From positions 75,432,501 to 75,496,500 of the forward strand of contig CM032232.1 in the NCBI GenBank assembly GCA_019009955.1: a stretch of DNA of 64,000 nt. The letters run 5' to 3'. The stretch is from Riptortus pedestris (lineage: Eukaryota > Arthropoda > Insecta > Hemiptera > Alydidae). Each line of letters opens with the position of its first letter. Within the stretch, counting starts at the first letter, position 1. Position numbers and translations under genes: made by a program. A model generated the notes under the pieces. It ran no database searches. It had not been told where the DNA came from and worked only from the letters and a program-made list of their open reading frames with translations. Below are positions 12,336 through 25,500 of this stretch, one piece after another.

Positions 12336-14510
12336 CAAACATTTATATTATGTTTAATGTATTTAATTCGTATAACAAGTTCATTTTCACCTCCTATAAC
12401 TACATTCTTTATGGGCTTCGGGCTCATGAATTTGATTCTTACCTGATAAGTATATATTTATTAACGAACTCGTTAAATAAAGTCCTGTCCCAACTGGCCC
12501 CTAGAGAGGGGGTGGTAACCTGTAGATTACCCGTCCTGATGATTAGCCTTAGTAACATGAAGTGGACTTTAAAAATTAACGGCTAAAAAGTAATTTAACG
12601 GATGTTTATTGTCCTATAGTAAAAATTAAGTAGTTGAGAAATCGAAGAGTAAAGGATAACGTTTGAAGTTGGCTATGTTCTTCCTCCGCTAGATGGTGTA
12701 AAGTATTCTTCCCTATGTATTATAACACTGAAGGATGAGCATTGAACAAAAACTGGAAATGCAGAGTGTGGGGTGTATCTGAGAGTTGGGCAGCCTCTAT
12801 TATACCCTTACCTTGTTGTAAGTCAGATATAATCCAGAGATTTATGTGCGTCTGGGGTGAAGATCAGCAATTCCCCACCGTGCCTTGGGGCTTAACTCAC
12901 GGTCGTATTGTCTGATTTTGCACGTTGCTGCGGACGTTTGCAAGTCTACGATGTTAGCCTTTCAAGCTAGGTATGCAGAGAAGGACAATAATTCCTCTTA
13001 AAAACCCTTATGCTAGAACGTACCTCTTGTTATCTCGTCCCGAGTAAATTTTACTTATGTCTTTGTTCTGTACTTCCTTTCTAGTCAAATGATCATTACG
13101 AGTTGAATTATCTTTAAAACATTCCAAGTGGTTGCTGTATTCACAAAGTATAGAAGTAATACTTTAAAACAATAGGTAATACAACGACTATTTAAATGTT
13201 TCAAAAATATATTGGTTTATAATAAACATTTTTTTTTTTAAATAAATATGCTTCTGTTTACATTTATTAAATTAGGGAATCCTTAAACTAAGTATTTTTT
13301 GTACGTGCTGGATAACCTATAGATGACGTCTCTTCGCTTTCCATTCCTCATTCAGCACTTAGTAAGAACAGAAAATTGCGCAAGAGAAAATTTGAAATTT
13401 AAACCGAGCATTAGAAATGTGTGATATTTAAATCTTAAGTGAAATTTGCATGAGTATAAGTGAGTGTTTAAAGAAGGCTTCACTAACATTGATACAAAAA
13501 CTGTCACAGTTCCGACCCACATTTGGGATGAGTTTACGCCTATGCCAAGGCAAAGATTGAATATATTTGGAGTTTCAATAATGAATAGCTGCTCTGAAAT
13601 TACCAACTGACTGAAGTCCTGCTATCAAATTAAATACTACGCCAACTGTTGAGCTAATGGTGCCTGTTGCGTTCCTCCATGGAAAGATAAATCACTTCAT
13701 TTCTCCCCTAAGTAACGACATTTTTTCTCCCTCCATAATGAATATGTATTCTTGAAATGGGTGTTAGGATCTGAGCAGGGTGTCCCAGGTGGAGAGCTAA
13801 CGTTAAATCCACCCCTCGGTGTCTGAGGGGGTTATCCATTGTATTGGCGCGTCGGGTTCAACAAGTATTCAAGCCCTCAGGGAGTCTATTCAGGAGAACG
13901 GGTCTGGGAACGGCGCGGCACCACAAAGAGACCCATTGCCCGATCCGCCAATGGGTGCATTGTTTTTTTTTATTTTTGTTTTTTCAAATTTGAAAAAGCA
14001 CAATGCCGAAAATTGGGGTACTTGTTGGTTTCCTAAGAGCTCTCGAGCGGCTTGCTGCCATGCCTCTTTCAGGCTCTTGAAAGATTGATTGTTGTATTGT
14101 TTAAAATGCCTATTACCTGTTTTCCCTTGAACTGGTTATTCAAATTTCGCCGCTTGTAGTCCTCTTTATGAATGCCACCTTACCTCGTATAGCTATTCGT
14201 ATTTAGACATTAATTTGAGAACGTCTGTACGATCCTAACTCTGGCCTTACTAGTTGATAGTAATATTTCACTCATCATTGCCGAGTATCAATTCAACATC
14301 GTTATGCACTTGAGAAGCTACTAAAATAAAATAAAAATTAGTTAGGTATGTCACTTGCGACCTAAGAAGCTTACGACCTAAGACGAGTTCGCTACAAGAC
14401 TAGACGCTTATTGAGCTATCTTAATGCTATGAAGAGTTACTTTCCGAAAAAATAAATAATTGATTTATACACTACTATCTTCAAAAATACTTGAGGTAGG
14501 ACCAAAAAAT

Positions 14511-14554
14511 GTAGTGTTTCAATAACTCAATTCATTGAGTTATTGAAACACTAC
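14511..14554. repeat. Perfect inverted repeat, 21-nt arms, 2-nt spacer
   Basis: Arms 14511-14531 and 14534-14554 are exact reverse complements around TC. A second, unrelated perfect hairpin starts only 10 bp downstream (14564-14608), which makes a double cruciform-capable site. Confidence 0.9.
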
Positions 14555-14563
14555 TTTACAAAG

Positions 14564-14608
14564 AAATGTGTGAAAATACCTTAATTCATAAGGTATTTTC
14601 ACACATTT
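14564..14608. repeat. Perfect inverted repeat, 20-nt arms, 5-nt loop
   Basis: Arms 14564-14583 and 14589-14608 pair exactly around ATTCA. It is the second of two adjacent hairpins whose stems do not resemble each other. Confidence 0.9.
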
Positions 14609-16079
14609 ATTTATTTTTGAGATATGTATTCCCAACTGGAGTCTCTTATCTACCTCTCTGGCCGTCGTTTTAATTTTGTTTAGGTTGTTGCGCAGTAAGA
14701 GTGTACCCTTCAAAATGAATTACGATAAATATAATAAACGAAGGGAAGCATTTTTAAACGATTATCTTGTTAACACAAAACTCGCAGATAAGGGCCCTAT
14801 GCATCAGTGTAATGAAGGATTTAATCTTATGTGCCCTTTGATAAGAAGCTATAGATAATATTAAGTGAAGCTCATCTAGACTTGTTTCGAAAGGTAGTTG
14901 TTACCGCGATGGGCGTATCTGAACTACGTAAAATGTGTTCTCATGATGGAACAGCTGATGTAAGTTAGCTATTCTTGCCCGTGCGAGGCACTTTGCATCT
15001 GATCCCGCTGACTAGAAAATAGACTGCTGCTCTTTTCTATTGTGTCAGGGAAATTCCTCCTGATGATCTCGTAGCCAGGCTCCAGTTATTCTCTCATAGC
15101 ATTTAAACTTCTCTCCTCTATTTACTGCCAAACAGCTCTGTCGTAAGTATGGTGTATTATTCGAAAATAGTATAAGACTTTTATCCATTTTATACTTGTA
15201 TTAAAACTTCCTTTGATTGCTGAAATAAAATTAAAAAAAAAAAAATGCACGTTCTGTTTACATATTTGTCGTTTCTACAGTGATCATGAGAGCCATGACA
15301 TTTTTCAAGCACAACAGACCGTTTTCCGTTTTTTTTATGGAGGCTGGGTGATAGAGGAACAAATCATTCTGGATTAACAAAATAGGCCTGTTACAACACA
15401 ATACGCTTATTACGACCAAGTCGACTTTCCGAAAACCAGCTCATATAGAATTATTTCTCTTTCATCCAATATATTTAAATATTTCTTTAAAATTATCGCG
15501 ATTTGTGAATGTTTATTACATTTTATGTTCTTAGAAGCTTAGGTGTCATATTTCGTTTAGTCATCAGCCACGATTAAGTCTCTTTCCGGGATGTGAGTCA
15601 CTTGAGAGAATGAAGCATGTTTAACTGCACCTTGTCCTACTGTATGTGGCCAGCATATGATTTTTAACGTGTTGCTCACCAGCTGGGCTAGCGATGCATG
15701 AAGATCTTGAAAACGATAGTGTGGACCGGTGTAGAGGCAGACCACCTGCCTAGCGGCTTGTCTCACTCCGTCCTGCGGATTCTGAACAAAATAGGTTTTG
15801 GGATTCGAATAGCCAATGTCAATGTTGTTTGGGGGAAACGTTGAGCAGATTTTTTTTTTTTTCAAAATGGTTATTAGACGCTGAGGAGGAATTTTGGTTT
15901 CACCTTAGTGGGGGTGCTGACACCTGTCTAAAATCTTTTTTAGTTGAGTCACCGGCTTTTTACAGTGTTAGGCATTCTATTCTGAGCAAGTCGATGTAAA
16001 TATAACATTCAGATGGTTTTAAACGCTTAGTTTCTTTTCCAGGTTATGTATATTTGTCTGCCCTTTTGAAGAACTCTCC

Positions 16080-16500
16080 ATACGTTCTAGTCCGTGCCTA
16101 AGCTTCTAGTTCCGGTGCCCTTCGTCCAGTGCTCTTTGAGTAAACACCATATACATTTCTCCGGGTTCATTCATCCCGTCCGCCTTGGGCGGCGAGATAA
16201 AAAGCACTCTGGGCAATATTGACAGAAGGAGAGAAGACGTCGAGAGCCCAGCGGGGGCCTCGTAGTTGAATGGGCTGTGGAATGTCCTTGGATGCCGCAA
16301 CAGTCTAGACTGTATCCAGGCGTTTCTGAGACCGGGATTGGTCTGAGCATGAGCCAATCGGAATCCAGATAGTCTTGGCTATACTCAAAGACGCATTACC
16401 GCCAGATCCTTGGCCTTCACGCGGCCAACCTGTAATTGGGACGATCCTCATCCCATTATTTGCCGAGGGCAAAATGGAGTCCACCATACCAAAGGTTCAT
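16080..16500. other. GC-richer intronic island with overlapping open frames, unrecognised
   Basis: Open frames occur on both strands (- strand 16106-16357 and 16305-16487, + strand 16375-16578) in sequence clearly richer in GC than its surroundings. None of the translations shows a domain I know. The lack of stops on both strands at once is what higher GC alone would give. Possible explanations are a transposon fragment, a conserved non-coding element or a regulatory island. Confidence 0.3.
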
Positions 16501-17589
16501 TTTCCTCGAGATAGTTTTTCATTTTTGCATCCCTCCATATCTATCAATGCCATTGATATCTGCTCAACAAACCACTAAATGAGTCACCATTGCTCATTGT
16601 TTCTTATTTTTGATTTTTAAGTCATAAATAACTTTTAGGAGAATAACCACGTTTTTTATCTAGTCTTTTTAATAACTTGGCCATAATATATTTACTAGAT
16701 AGACTGGCTAATAGTCAATGTTAGTACATGTAATAGTTTTAGACTAACACTGTACTTACAGTTAGGCCATCCAGATGAACGAAAACAATTAAATTACAAT
16801 TATGCAATACAATCCTGGTTAATTTTTTTTCCATGGCATCTCGTCTTTTACAACTTCAATGCTGTTTTTTAAACATAGAATGAATAATACTATTTTTGGC
16901 CAAAAATGGCCTTGCTTGTTTTGTTGTAGTGGCTAGCCTGTCTTCAGTAGTATCTTACCAAGAGAACGTGCCTCATATCCCTGGGAAAATCTAGATATGA
17001 ACTACCAGCACACACCCTTACTACCTCCAGCAACATAGTATATCTGATCTAGCTCGAGGACTTGTTGAACTTTCGTGATAATTCTATGTTGCCCTCTTGT
17101 AGTCATTGAATAACTTATCTTAGGCTCTTAGTATCTTTCCTCTTTGACGTTTATTTAAAAAAAACAAATGTTATATACATAATCATTACTTTCTGTTGAT
17201 GTTGATCTCGAGTCATAGAAGTCTTTTTAGTCAGATAGGAATTAGGTTGTCTTAGCTGATGTTGGAAGGATTGAGGATATGTCCATTTATTGTGAGTTAC
17301 CGAAACAGCTGAGAGCTATTGTTTGATTGAACCTCACAACTTCCATCTATTAGTCTTCTTCTTTTAATTCAAATCAGGAACTCAAAAGAGGTGAAACTAA
17401 CAACAGATCCTTATGACCAGTTAATGACACTCATGAGAAATTTCGTCACATCCCAGAGTAGTTAAAGGTACTTTGTATTAATTACCATAATTTTCCCAGC
17501 CAAATTAATATGAGTAGCATTGTAAGACTTAAAACAAAATTGGTAAATTACAATTGAATTAAGAACCCTTTTAGTAATTAATTTACACG

Positions 17590-17660
17590 ATTTACCTGAA
17601 GGGAAGTCTGCTATTGTAGTTGTACTTACTATGTTGACTTTTGAAATTTTGCCTACCACT
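17590..17660 (+). mobile_element. Rep600 fragment (5' part), degraded
   Basis: The stretch containing 'CCTGAAGGGAAGTCTGCT', then 'GTAGTTGTACTTACTATG', then 'TTTTGAAATTTT' lines up with the first ~70 bp of the full copies at 39671 and 51751 (stem-loop, then GTCGTACTCATGACG, then TTTTCGAAA). The rest of the element is absent. Confidence 0.5.
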
Positions 17661-18519
17661 CCTCCCGAAAAATGACAAATCGAGGTCCATTCAAATTTAT
17701 ATAAACATTCCATCTCATTTAGTTACACTATTGCATATGAGTATGAAATTACTCGACCACGCTCTTTGTAACCAGGGAGGGATATTTAATTTCTCTTTTT
17801 TAGTACTGATGTAACAGCTCTTTTTGCAGTTATAGATAATGGCTGTGCGTTGCGACCAGTTTTCTTCTATCTGATGTGTTTAGAAAAAACGACTCATGTC
17901 TTGAATATATTTTATTCTATATATTTTATTATAATTACTTTCAATATTCTTAATCAGTTATTTCACAAGTCATCTTGAGTATTCTCGTATCTTCCATTGA
18001 ATTAGTCAGGAGTATGTGTTTTAGGAAACGCCTTTCTTGATCTAGACTACCTTATTTATTTCTTATTGAAGCAGAGTTATCAAAAAATTAATTCCAAAAT
18101 GGTACACGTTCTGGAAGTACCAGTACTGTATACTGTATCCAATAACGGATAGACTTTATCAAGCGGGTTTGAATTAATTATTGCATGGCCGACGGAGGTC
18201 TTCTGGGATCTACCTCTTCCAGCAACGGTTTGTGAGTGTACACAAGAGAAGTTTGGAAGACGCAGCTGCTTCTCGTAGCTCGTGCCCCATTGTTAAAAAG
18301 CAGCTTGCACCTTTACCTTTCATTCTTAGGTCACCCTATTATTTGCCTTGTGATTCGGAAGTAAGAATGAGACCTAAGGAGGAAGCTGGAGGGTTGCTAC
18401 CCCTTGTGGAGGAATCGGCTCTATTGATTAACGTTTTCCATTTCTGAGCTGTTAAACTGATTGTGAAATGCGTTCCTTTCAGTTTTACATTTTTTTTTAA
18501 TTTGTACTACTAACTCTAA

Positions 18520-18660
18520 TTGGGGTGGTTGACTAATAAATGCCGCCATTTCTTTGGCAGATTGGGACTTCAGATTTCATTTGAGGAGCCTACCAAATAA
18601 ATTCCCCTACACAGGCGGGAATTGAATTCTTGGTTACGAGTTATCCATCTTTAAAACTGA
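18520..18660 (-). mobile_element. SINE-like fragment, diverged
   Basis: 'CCTACCAAATAAATTCCCCT' followed by 'CAGGCGGGAATTGAATTC' parallels the inverted B-box part of the SINE at 26732 ('TCACTAAATAAATTCC' then 'GGCGGGAATGGAACTC'). The flanking head and tail are poorly preserved. Confidence 0.45.
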
Positions 18661-19269
18661 CAGTGTTAAATGGGGACTAATTAAGTTAATGAGGCATTAA
18701 CGTTTATTATATTTATTAAACTTGGCTTAACTCGCCAAAAATAAAAATCTGTATCTGTCCGAAACCTGTAAAAATTGTTAACTTTGGAAACCCTGCTATT
18801 CTAGTAAAATAAAAGCGAGTGGCATTACGAAGTCAATAAGGTGGATGCATAAAAAGTTTGACAACCTAGTTTTTACCTTCACTTTTCGAGGAATATCAGT
18901 GCTATGTTAAATCTTTGTGAGATATGCGAGTTTAATTTGTGTATAGAAATAGAAGGAAAGTTGTTGTTTCAGGTAAACGTGATAACTTAAAATTTACATA
19001 TCCCGTTGGATATGCAAACAGTACAATATTCCTCATTTATCCCCCCCCCTTATAAGTTCAAATTCCTTTGCTAAAGGACACTTGTGGATTTTGTGTCCAA
19101 CATTTGGTTGGATAATAATTAAATAGCTTGGTTGGATAATATGGTGAGAATATTGTCAAAAATAGATAAACCGTAAGCCCTATATATATTTATCCTGGGT
19201 TCTTCTATGAAGGATAAAAGGATACTTTAGTCCCATATCCCTCCCCCCCCCCCTATTGATCCATCGTTT

Positions 19270-19590
19270 CCTAGCGATGAGCCATCCAATCTGATTGGTT
19301 CGACTCGACTAGATTTATCCTTGGCGCGTGGGCCGCCCCCTCCTCCCCTCTTTGGATATTTGGCGAAAGCGAAGGCCTTGAAGAGGCCGGCGACCCCAGG
19401 CCCAAACCTTTAATATAATAAGGAGCGAGTCTCCTTGGGGTTCTTTCCCACACCCCGCGAATTAAAACACTGACCCACCCACCACCAGACCCTGTCTCGT
19501 CTATTTTTATGTCATCTTCACAATGGCCACTCTCCAGATTTCCATATGACCGGATGCTGCGACCTTCGGCTATACTTAATCTCAATTTTA
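19270..19590. other. GC-richer island directly upstream of a Rep600 copy, unrecognised
   Basis: A 104-codon open frame (19271-19585, - strand) spans a GC-rich block. Its translation is rich in Gly, Arg, Ser and Pro and matches no family I know. I treat it as non-coding. Confidence 0.3.
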
Positions 19591-19739
19591 GTTCAAAATG
19601 GACAATTGCTATTGTTCGAATGCTCTAATTTCTTTTATTACGTTGTATTGTTATTTCAATCAATTTTCTATGGGTATTAAATGCAAATATTGTTCTTCTT
19701 AACGTGTGGTCTTTAAACCTTACTTTATCATTAGGAATA

Positions 19740-20316
19740 TGAGGAAACAGAAGCAAACTGTTATGTCTGTATTGTTATGGCGTAATTTTCGAAAACTTTT
19801 TTCAAATGTCCATGGACCCCGGAGATGAGGTCTGTTCAAAACTATATATGTAAGTCTGTTAACGCTCTACTGCTCGCAATTTTTATTTAATCGTTGCCAA
19901 ACTATGTATTAGTCGTTTATGTAAAAAGAAAATCAACTTCGTTAATGGCTCAAATCGGACTAGTGGGACGGGGAGGGATTCGGAAATTCGAAATATCTCC
20001 GTTATTCTGAGCCAGGTCGAAAAATCGCATAGAGCCAATTTTATTTCTAATGTAATGTTCTATAAACATTGTTATGTGCCTATTTCACTATCTTGAATAT
20101 TAACCGAGATATTTGCATTTTTTAGTTTTCGCCCATCAGTATACCCCTACCCATGTCATATCAACAATAAGCTGTTATATTACGAAGCACATTATTTGAA
20201 GCCTAAATACCAAATATTGTTCTCATCTAACCTTTACGTTTTGAGGTAAATGCAATGTGACGCACGTGGTAAAAACTGCTTAGTTAACGCAGCCCCTGCG
20301 TGACAGACTTTTTTTC
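19740..20316 (+). mobile_element. Rep600 element, nearly full copy with degraded 5' end
   Basis: It aligns along its length with the copy at 39671-40261. Shared blocks include GAGATGAGGTC/GACGAAAATAAGGTC, GTTAATGGCT.AAATCGGAC, AATATCTCCGTTATT, TTAACCGAGATATTTGCATT, TAAATACCAAATATTGTTC and the 3' hairpin ACGCAGCCCCTGCGT followed by a T run. The 5' stem-loop is eroded. At the spot where copy 51751 has a long TA/TG microsatellite, this copy has only a short 'ACTATATATGTAAGTCTG'. It has no coding capacity. Confidence 0.8.
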
Positions 20317-21441
20317 TGTGATCATTGGTGCAGCGAGTACTTCATTCCCACAAAAAGGACTTGTTGGACACGTGGGGACAAGGGAGTCCCGCGCGTAAAG
20401 GAGACCGTATCGAAAGAGGCGCCACCTTAGCCTATTATGTTTTTAAAACGTGTGATACTTTCCACCACAAGGCTCTTTCAAGGCTTCCCAAACCATTTAG
20501 TGTCTTGTGATGCTGCGTCTTTTCCTTTCTTTCTCAGTTTTCTTCTTTTTTACCTCCTTTTAGAGGTGGATATGTTGGCGATTGAACGAATTACTCGTGA
20601 ATGTATACCTGTTTGGGCGTCATCTTGTTTTCGGTAATTGTTTTCTTTTCCCACGCCTATTGATTTCTAAATCATTGTGAGTACTATGTTAGTGATTTCA
20701 ACTGAAGAGTTGGCTTTGTGTTTATTTTTTAATATGAGATATCAAATAAAATTGTTGACACTCAAGTTTTGAAATATAAACAGTCTAATAAAATGGTTTG
20801 TCTCAAGTTGTTAGTCAAGTGGAATGTAATTGATGATAGGTTAATTATTGTATAACTCATGGGCTGCTTAAATATCCTTAACTCAAGACTTGGACAAAGC
20901 AAAATGGAAATTAATAGAAAGACAAATCTAAAAGTTATTTAGAAATTACCACAATTAAATGTTAAATAATGCACTAATCCAGTAAAAGTTTATATACAAA
21001 ATTAATGTCCATTTGGCTAGGGTTTTTACAGGTTTACATCCTCTTCCAGTCAGGGAGGGACTAAAGATTTCACTCACTCCTATTATAACGAATGCTCACG
21101 GTTACCGGGAGATCTCGGTTGTATTTTTTATAGTCATTTTTTATTACCTTTCAATTGACGCGAAAAGTTAAGCTATGTTTTAATATCTTCTTTGAATCAA
21201 ACTTAATACCGTTCTATGTCATACAATCAAACGCGGAAATTCTGTGCTATAAAAACCAACTATTCGTGCATAGGTACTTTAATTAGGACCTTCTGAGTTT
21301 CTTGAGAAATTCAAGTGAGCACATATTTCTAATTTATCATGAAACCACTTTTCATATTTGTTTTCCATTTTATTTTATTTTTTTAAACTTTTTATCTCTA
21401 ATTCTAATCGTGTTATTATTTGATTGTATTGTTTTGGGCAG

Positions 21442-21601
21442 AGCTGGGAGCTGCTGATCGCTGCTAAGCTGAAGTGGAACCTGGGAGCAGTGACTGCCGG
21501 CGACTTCCTCGGCCACCTACTTGACAGCATTCCACTCGAAGCACCCATCCAGGTCATGGTTAGGAGGCATGCGCAGACCTTCATCTACCTCTCCGCTCGT
21601 G
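21442..21601 (+). CDS. CycD: Cyclin D, second visible coding exon
   Basis: The exon is 160 nt: 53 codons plus one base, starting in phase 0 (CAG|AGCTGG) and ending in phase 1 (CGTG|GTCAGT). The translation begins S-W-E-L-L-I-A-A-K-L-K-W-N-L, then 'AVTAGDFLGHLLDSIP' and 'VMVRRHAQTFIYLSAR'. This is the second part of the cyclin fold of D cyclins; human D1 has [20 protein letters not shown] and IIRKHAQTFVALCA at the same places. The size and phases equal exon 3 of vertebrate CCND genes as I know them. The exon is distinctly GC-richer than its introns. The donor was chosen because only a split codon at this G restores the E-F-K-F of the next exon. Confidence 0.95.
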
Positions 21602-24439
21602 GTCAGTCTCACACATTTTTTTTTTCTGTTTTTATAAAGCAATATTCATTTAGCATGATTAAGAAAACATAATCAACTCGTGTAGTGAGGTTGGCATTCC
21701 TGAGAAAAATGGTCTCTAGTCTAGTCTGGTCTGATAAGTCTCAAGTATTTTTGGTTTTGTCCCATTTCTCAAAAAACGCAGTTAATGTTGTAAAATCTTT
21801 AAATGCAGTGGAGTAAATGTTATTTGAAATGCAAGTTACAAAATAGAGAAGAATTAATCTATATATATTTATAATATAGCATTTATGTAGTTTACTAGAA
21901 TTGCAAATACACAACTTAGCTCAAATAACTTTCTTCAGCTAATAAAATACTTGGGACTACAAAGAATTGGCTGGCAGTAAATGTTGCCGTTTATCGGTTT
22001 TAGGCATTGGGGTCTCGAGCTGTCCCATTGTGGGTACCATTCAAACAACCGATTGTATAGTCTGTGGGGGAGACCCGCCATACCACAAACCACTAAGTAC
22101 TACTCGTCCAACCAGGGTCTTAAATGGTGGGCATATTATCTCTGCTTATCTACCTGCATTTTGCAAGCCTATTTGTAATTATTTGCTGTCTAGGAAACAG
22201 TGTAATGTTTTTTATCCGCCTCTTCCATTTGGGCTCCTCAGCGGTTCTGCCAATTTGTAATAATAATACTAAATGGTCTAAAGGGCTACTTTGACAGCCA
22301 GAAATTAACTGTAACAAGATGACCGGATCTCTCTTCAACCTTTGTTAGCTCTTTAAGTCATTTTTAGACCACATCGTTTTGTTGATATTTCATTCTGTAC
22401 CATTTTGACATTTAAAAACTCTGAATAGTTAGCAGGATGTACTCAAGCAGTAATATATGTAATTTAGATGCAATCTAATAGCTATAATCTTCTATTTTCT
22501 TAGCATTTATTGCTTGTTCTAGCAGTCGCAAAAGCTTCTCATAATAGGACATCGTTTTTCAACATGACTCGTCTCGTTTCTCGATAAGGAGAATCACTAG
22601 TAATGAATGAGATTATGTTTGTTTTGGGGGGCCAAGCCGTAAATTGGAGGAGAAATGTCGGTCATGGGCTGAATTGGGCACATGGACGGGACACCTGGAG
22701 ACCTCGGTCCGGCAGGTTTGGGGATACAGCATCTGTCGGAAGCCCGGATGGTACCGGAAGTGATCTCCCTACTAAGAAGAATTAGAAGCAGGATGCAGTC
22801 TTCTGATCCCGTTACCATATTACTTATTTATTTATTTTTTCCTTCTCCGATGCTATTATAAACCTCATAATTAATACTGTTGGGGAATTCTTAATTCAAT
22901 TTGGCCCAAAAAGTATTTCTGTTCAGATGGCCTACATAAACTTCCCTTGCTCAGAGTTCATCAGTTTATGAATAACTTCCTGTGTGGGTTTAGGCAACAT
23001 ACTTTATTGGTAGGTTTCTATAAATTGTTTATACTATAAACGAACTCATTCACATGGCTATTATCCCCCCCCCCCCTCAATCAACTAACTCTTTCAGCAG
23101 ACACTAAAGGAACGTTAATACTCAGCATTAATTCCCATAACTTTATATACAAACATTTTAAATGCTCTAAAATAGTAAGAAAGGGGTTTAACTCTATTTA
23201 GGGGCTAACAGCTCATAATTCCACAACTAACAAATATTCCCTCCCGCCCCTCTCTCACTCTGTGTCTCTATCTACACTGACATAAAAAAGTGAATTTATA
23301 TCAGTGTAGTGTAGTGGTTAATAACTGTAAGCAATTATATTATAAACCCCCTAAAAACTGCTATTCCCTGCTAGTGCTATATCCTAAAGACTCAAATTCA
23401 ACGGAAACTATGTTACAAAAAGCTCTTAAAACTCAGACAACTGTATTTCAGAATTTTTTTTAAAAAAAGGAACACTTATATGACCAAGTATAAAAAATTG
23501 CCACTGCTTTGTCTCAAATTGGATCGAGAGACAAAGAGAACCTACCACAGTGGCTTATACTTATTAGGAGGCAGTCCTTGGCGAGTGTTTTTTCTTGGGC
23601 TGAGACTACCGTTTTTCCTGAGAGTTTTTTCACTTCCCATACTCCGGCAGGTCCCTGAACGGGGCATTTAACCCCAGGCTCCCCCTCAGAAGCACAAGTG
23701 CTGATATGTCTCCCATCTGTGGTCTGGGGAACTATATTTTTTTAAACCTTTACTCTACTTTTTCATTGAGCTCTTTATTGTTTTTATGTGACAAGTCTCC
23801 TCTCCCCTTCGTGGAACCGATTAACAAAAAGTGAAGACACAAAAATCATCATAAATTTTAAAAACCTCACTTTTTCACCACTTTTTTTTTCTTCAACCCC
23901 TCGTCTATAATTGTCCTTTGCCGTGGTAAAAAAAATCTCATTTATTTTTGTTTTCCTGGACTCTTCTTTTAAAATCACACAAAAGAGAACAAAAAAAAAC
24001 AACAATGATAAGACTATAACTGCCAATGTCCATTGAGGAAATGAGGCCCATATAACCCACATACTATCAGTGCTTGTCAGCTGGTTACAGTAAATCAATC
24101 CTATTAAAAACCCTATCTTTGATTATTCCTTCCTTTCTTTTTCCTATCTGTTTCTTTTATTTTCACAATACTTAATAGCATATCTCAAAAATTAATAAAA
24201 AAAAATATGTGCCATGATATCTTTAACACGTAATCATATGATAAAAACGTAGGGTATTTTTTTGTGTCTTTTGATACTCTTTTTATTTTGGTATGAAAGG
24301 TTGGATGATGTCGGCCATCCGGTTAATTTTGTTTGCATGAAAGAGGGAAATGATATATTTATCTTGAATATGTCATTCAGAGTTCATTCAATCCATTTTC
24401 ATGTGTAAGTAAGGCACATCTTCCAATGGAGTCTGAAAG

Positions 24440-24620
24440 TTTTATTATTGTCTCAGTAGTTTTTTTAAAAAAAAAAAAAAACTTAAATATTTCAACGCAA
24501 ACCTATAACTTTTCAAAGATTATCAGCCCAATTTTGAGAAGGTTTCGTTCAAAATCAGTGGAGTAGATATTTTTCTATATTACGCGTATTTAGGTTTGTG
24601 TGTTATTGAGTTTTGTCTTA
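24440..24620. repeat. Probable dispersed repeat fragment
   Basis: A poly(T)/poly(A) block at about 24455-24482 is followed by text with 'CCCAATTTTGAGAAGGTTTC', 'AAAATCAGTGGAGTAG' and 'ATTACGCGTATTTAGG'. This wording is typical of interspersed non-autonomous repeats in insect genomes. There is no second copy in the window to confirm it. Confidence 0.35.
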
Positions 24621-25374
24621 AAAGGAACGGCGGCTTTAATGTGTTGTTTGGTTGTTATTTGTTGATTTTTTGGCGGTAGCTCTAGTGATGGAATGCGGCT
24701 ATGGCATATGTTTCTAAATGAATGATTTATCAAATGAATCAGCTGACAGATAGGCAAGATTGCTCTCTTATCGTTTTGATTGAGAAAAGCATGAGTTAGT
24801 AACAGCCCGCTGATATTGATATTTGTTTTTCAAAGGATTCATTGTTCTCTTAAACAACTTTATAAATGTTAAGAAAAGTTTTATTTTCTTGATAGAAAGC
24901 TCATTTTATTGGTATAGAAGAATGGCTCAATATGTTGATATGACTCATTTGTGAAAAAGGAATTTTTTCTATTTCTGTCGACTCATACATTTTATTGAGT
25001 TATTAGGAAATTAACTGAGGAAATTATATTTGTTTCCCTTTGTTCCGGGACTTGCAGATGAATCATGAAATACTAGAAACAGGAGCACTGAACTAATTAC
25101 TAAAACCTTTCCCAGATTGCTTTCGTCGTATAAGGATAAAAATAAGGGCCTTGACTTTGGGAAATTTTCTTTTTGTAAACATAACTTCATTAGGAATAGA
25201 AAAACATTATTTATAACTTAACTTGAGCTATGAATTTAAAAGTAGCTATTAAGGATTTGAATAGTATCACCTTATGCTCAAGTTGACCCTTGTACAGTAC
25301 TACTTGAGAAAACTATTAAAACTGCCTTGAATCATTAAGCTTAAAAATATGTATTCTATATACATTCTAATATA

Positions 25375-25500
25375 TCTTTATATATATAATTCTACTGTAC
25401 GTGTGTATGCCACTGAACATCTCCTTAATGGCTGGACCTACTTGAATGATTTTTTTTGTATGTGTTTGGTTGACTCTCTGGATAGTTAAGATTCACAAAT
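25375..25500. repeat. Probable dispersed repeat fragment ('TATATATAATTCTACTGTACG' type)
   Basis: The sequence 'ATATATAATTCTACTGTACG', then 'GTATGCCACTGAACATCTCC', then 'GGCTGGACCTACTTGAATGA' resembles a type of interspersed repeat common in arthropod genomes. The class was not determined. There is one copy in this window. Confidence 0.4.

Larger units (their letters stand above)
6826..21441 (+). other. CycD: Cyclin D intron, 14.6 kb
   Basis: This GT-AG intron runs from GTAAGT to GGGCAG; the acceptor's pyrimidine tract is weak. It contains a SINE (12210-12335), two adjacent perfect hairpins (14511-14608), a SINE-like fragment (18520-18660) and Rep600 pieces (17590-17660, 19740-20316). GC-richer islands lie at about 8270-8530, 9090-9310, 13740-13960, 16080-16500 and 19270-19590. 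Both strands are often open across those islands, but the translations match nothing I recognise, so I do not call genes in them. The remaining stretches (about 6830-8270, 9350-12200, 14610-16080, 20320-21440) show only AT-rich unique-looking sequence. Confidence 0.85.

Noticed and set aside
13819..14088. 89-codon open frame as a gene
   Set aside because: It overlaps another open frame (13839-14036), has no domain, and lies in a GC-richer island where stops are rare by composition.
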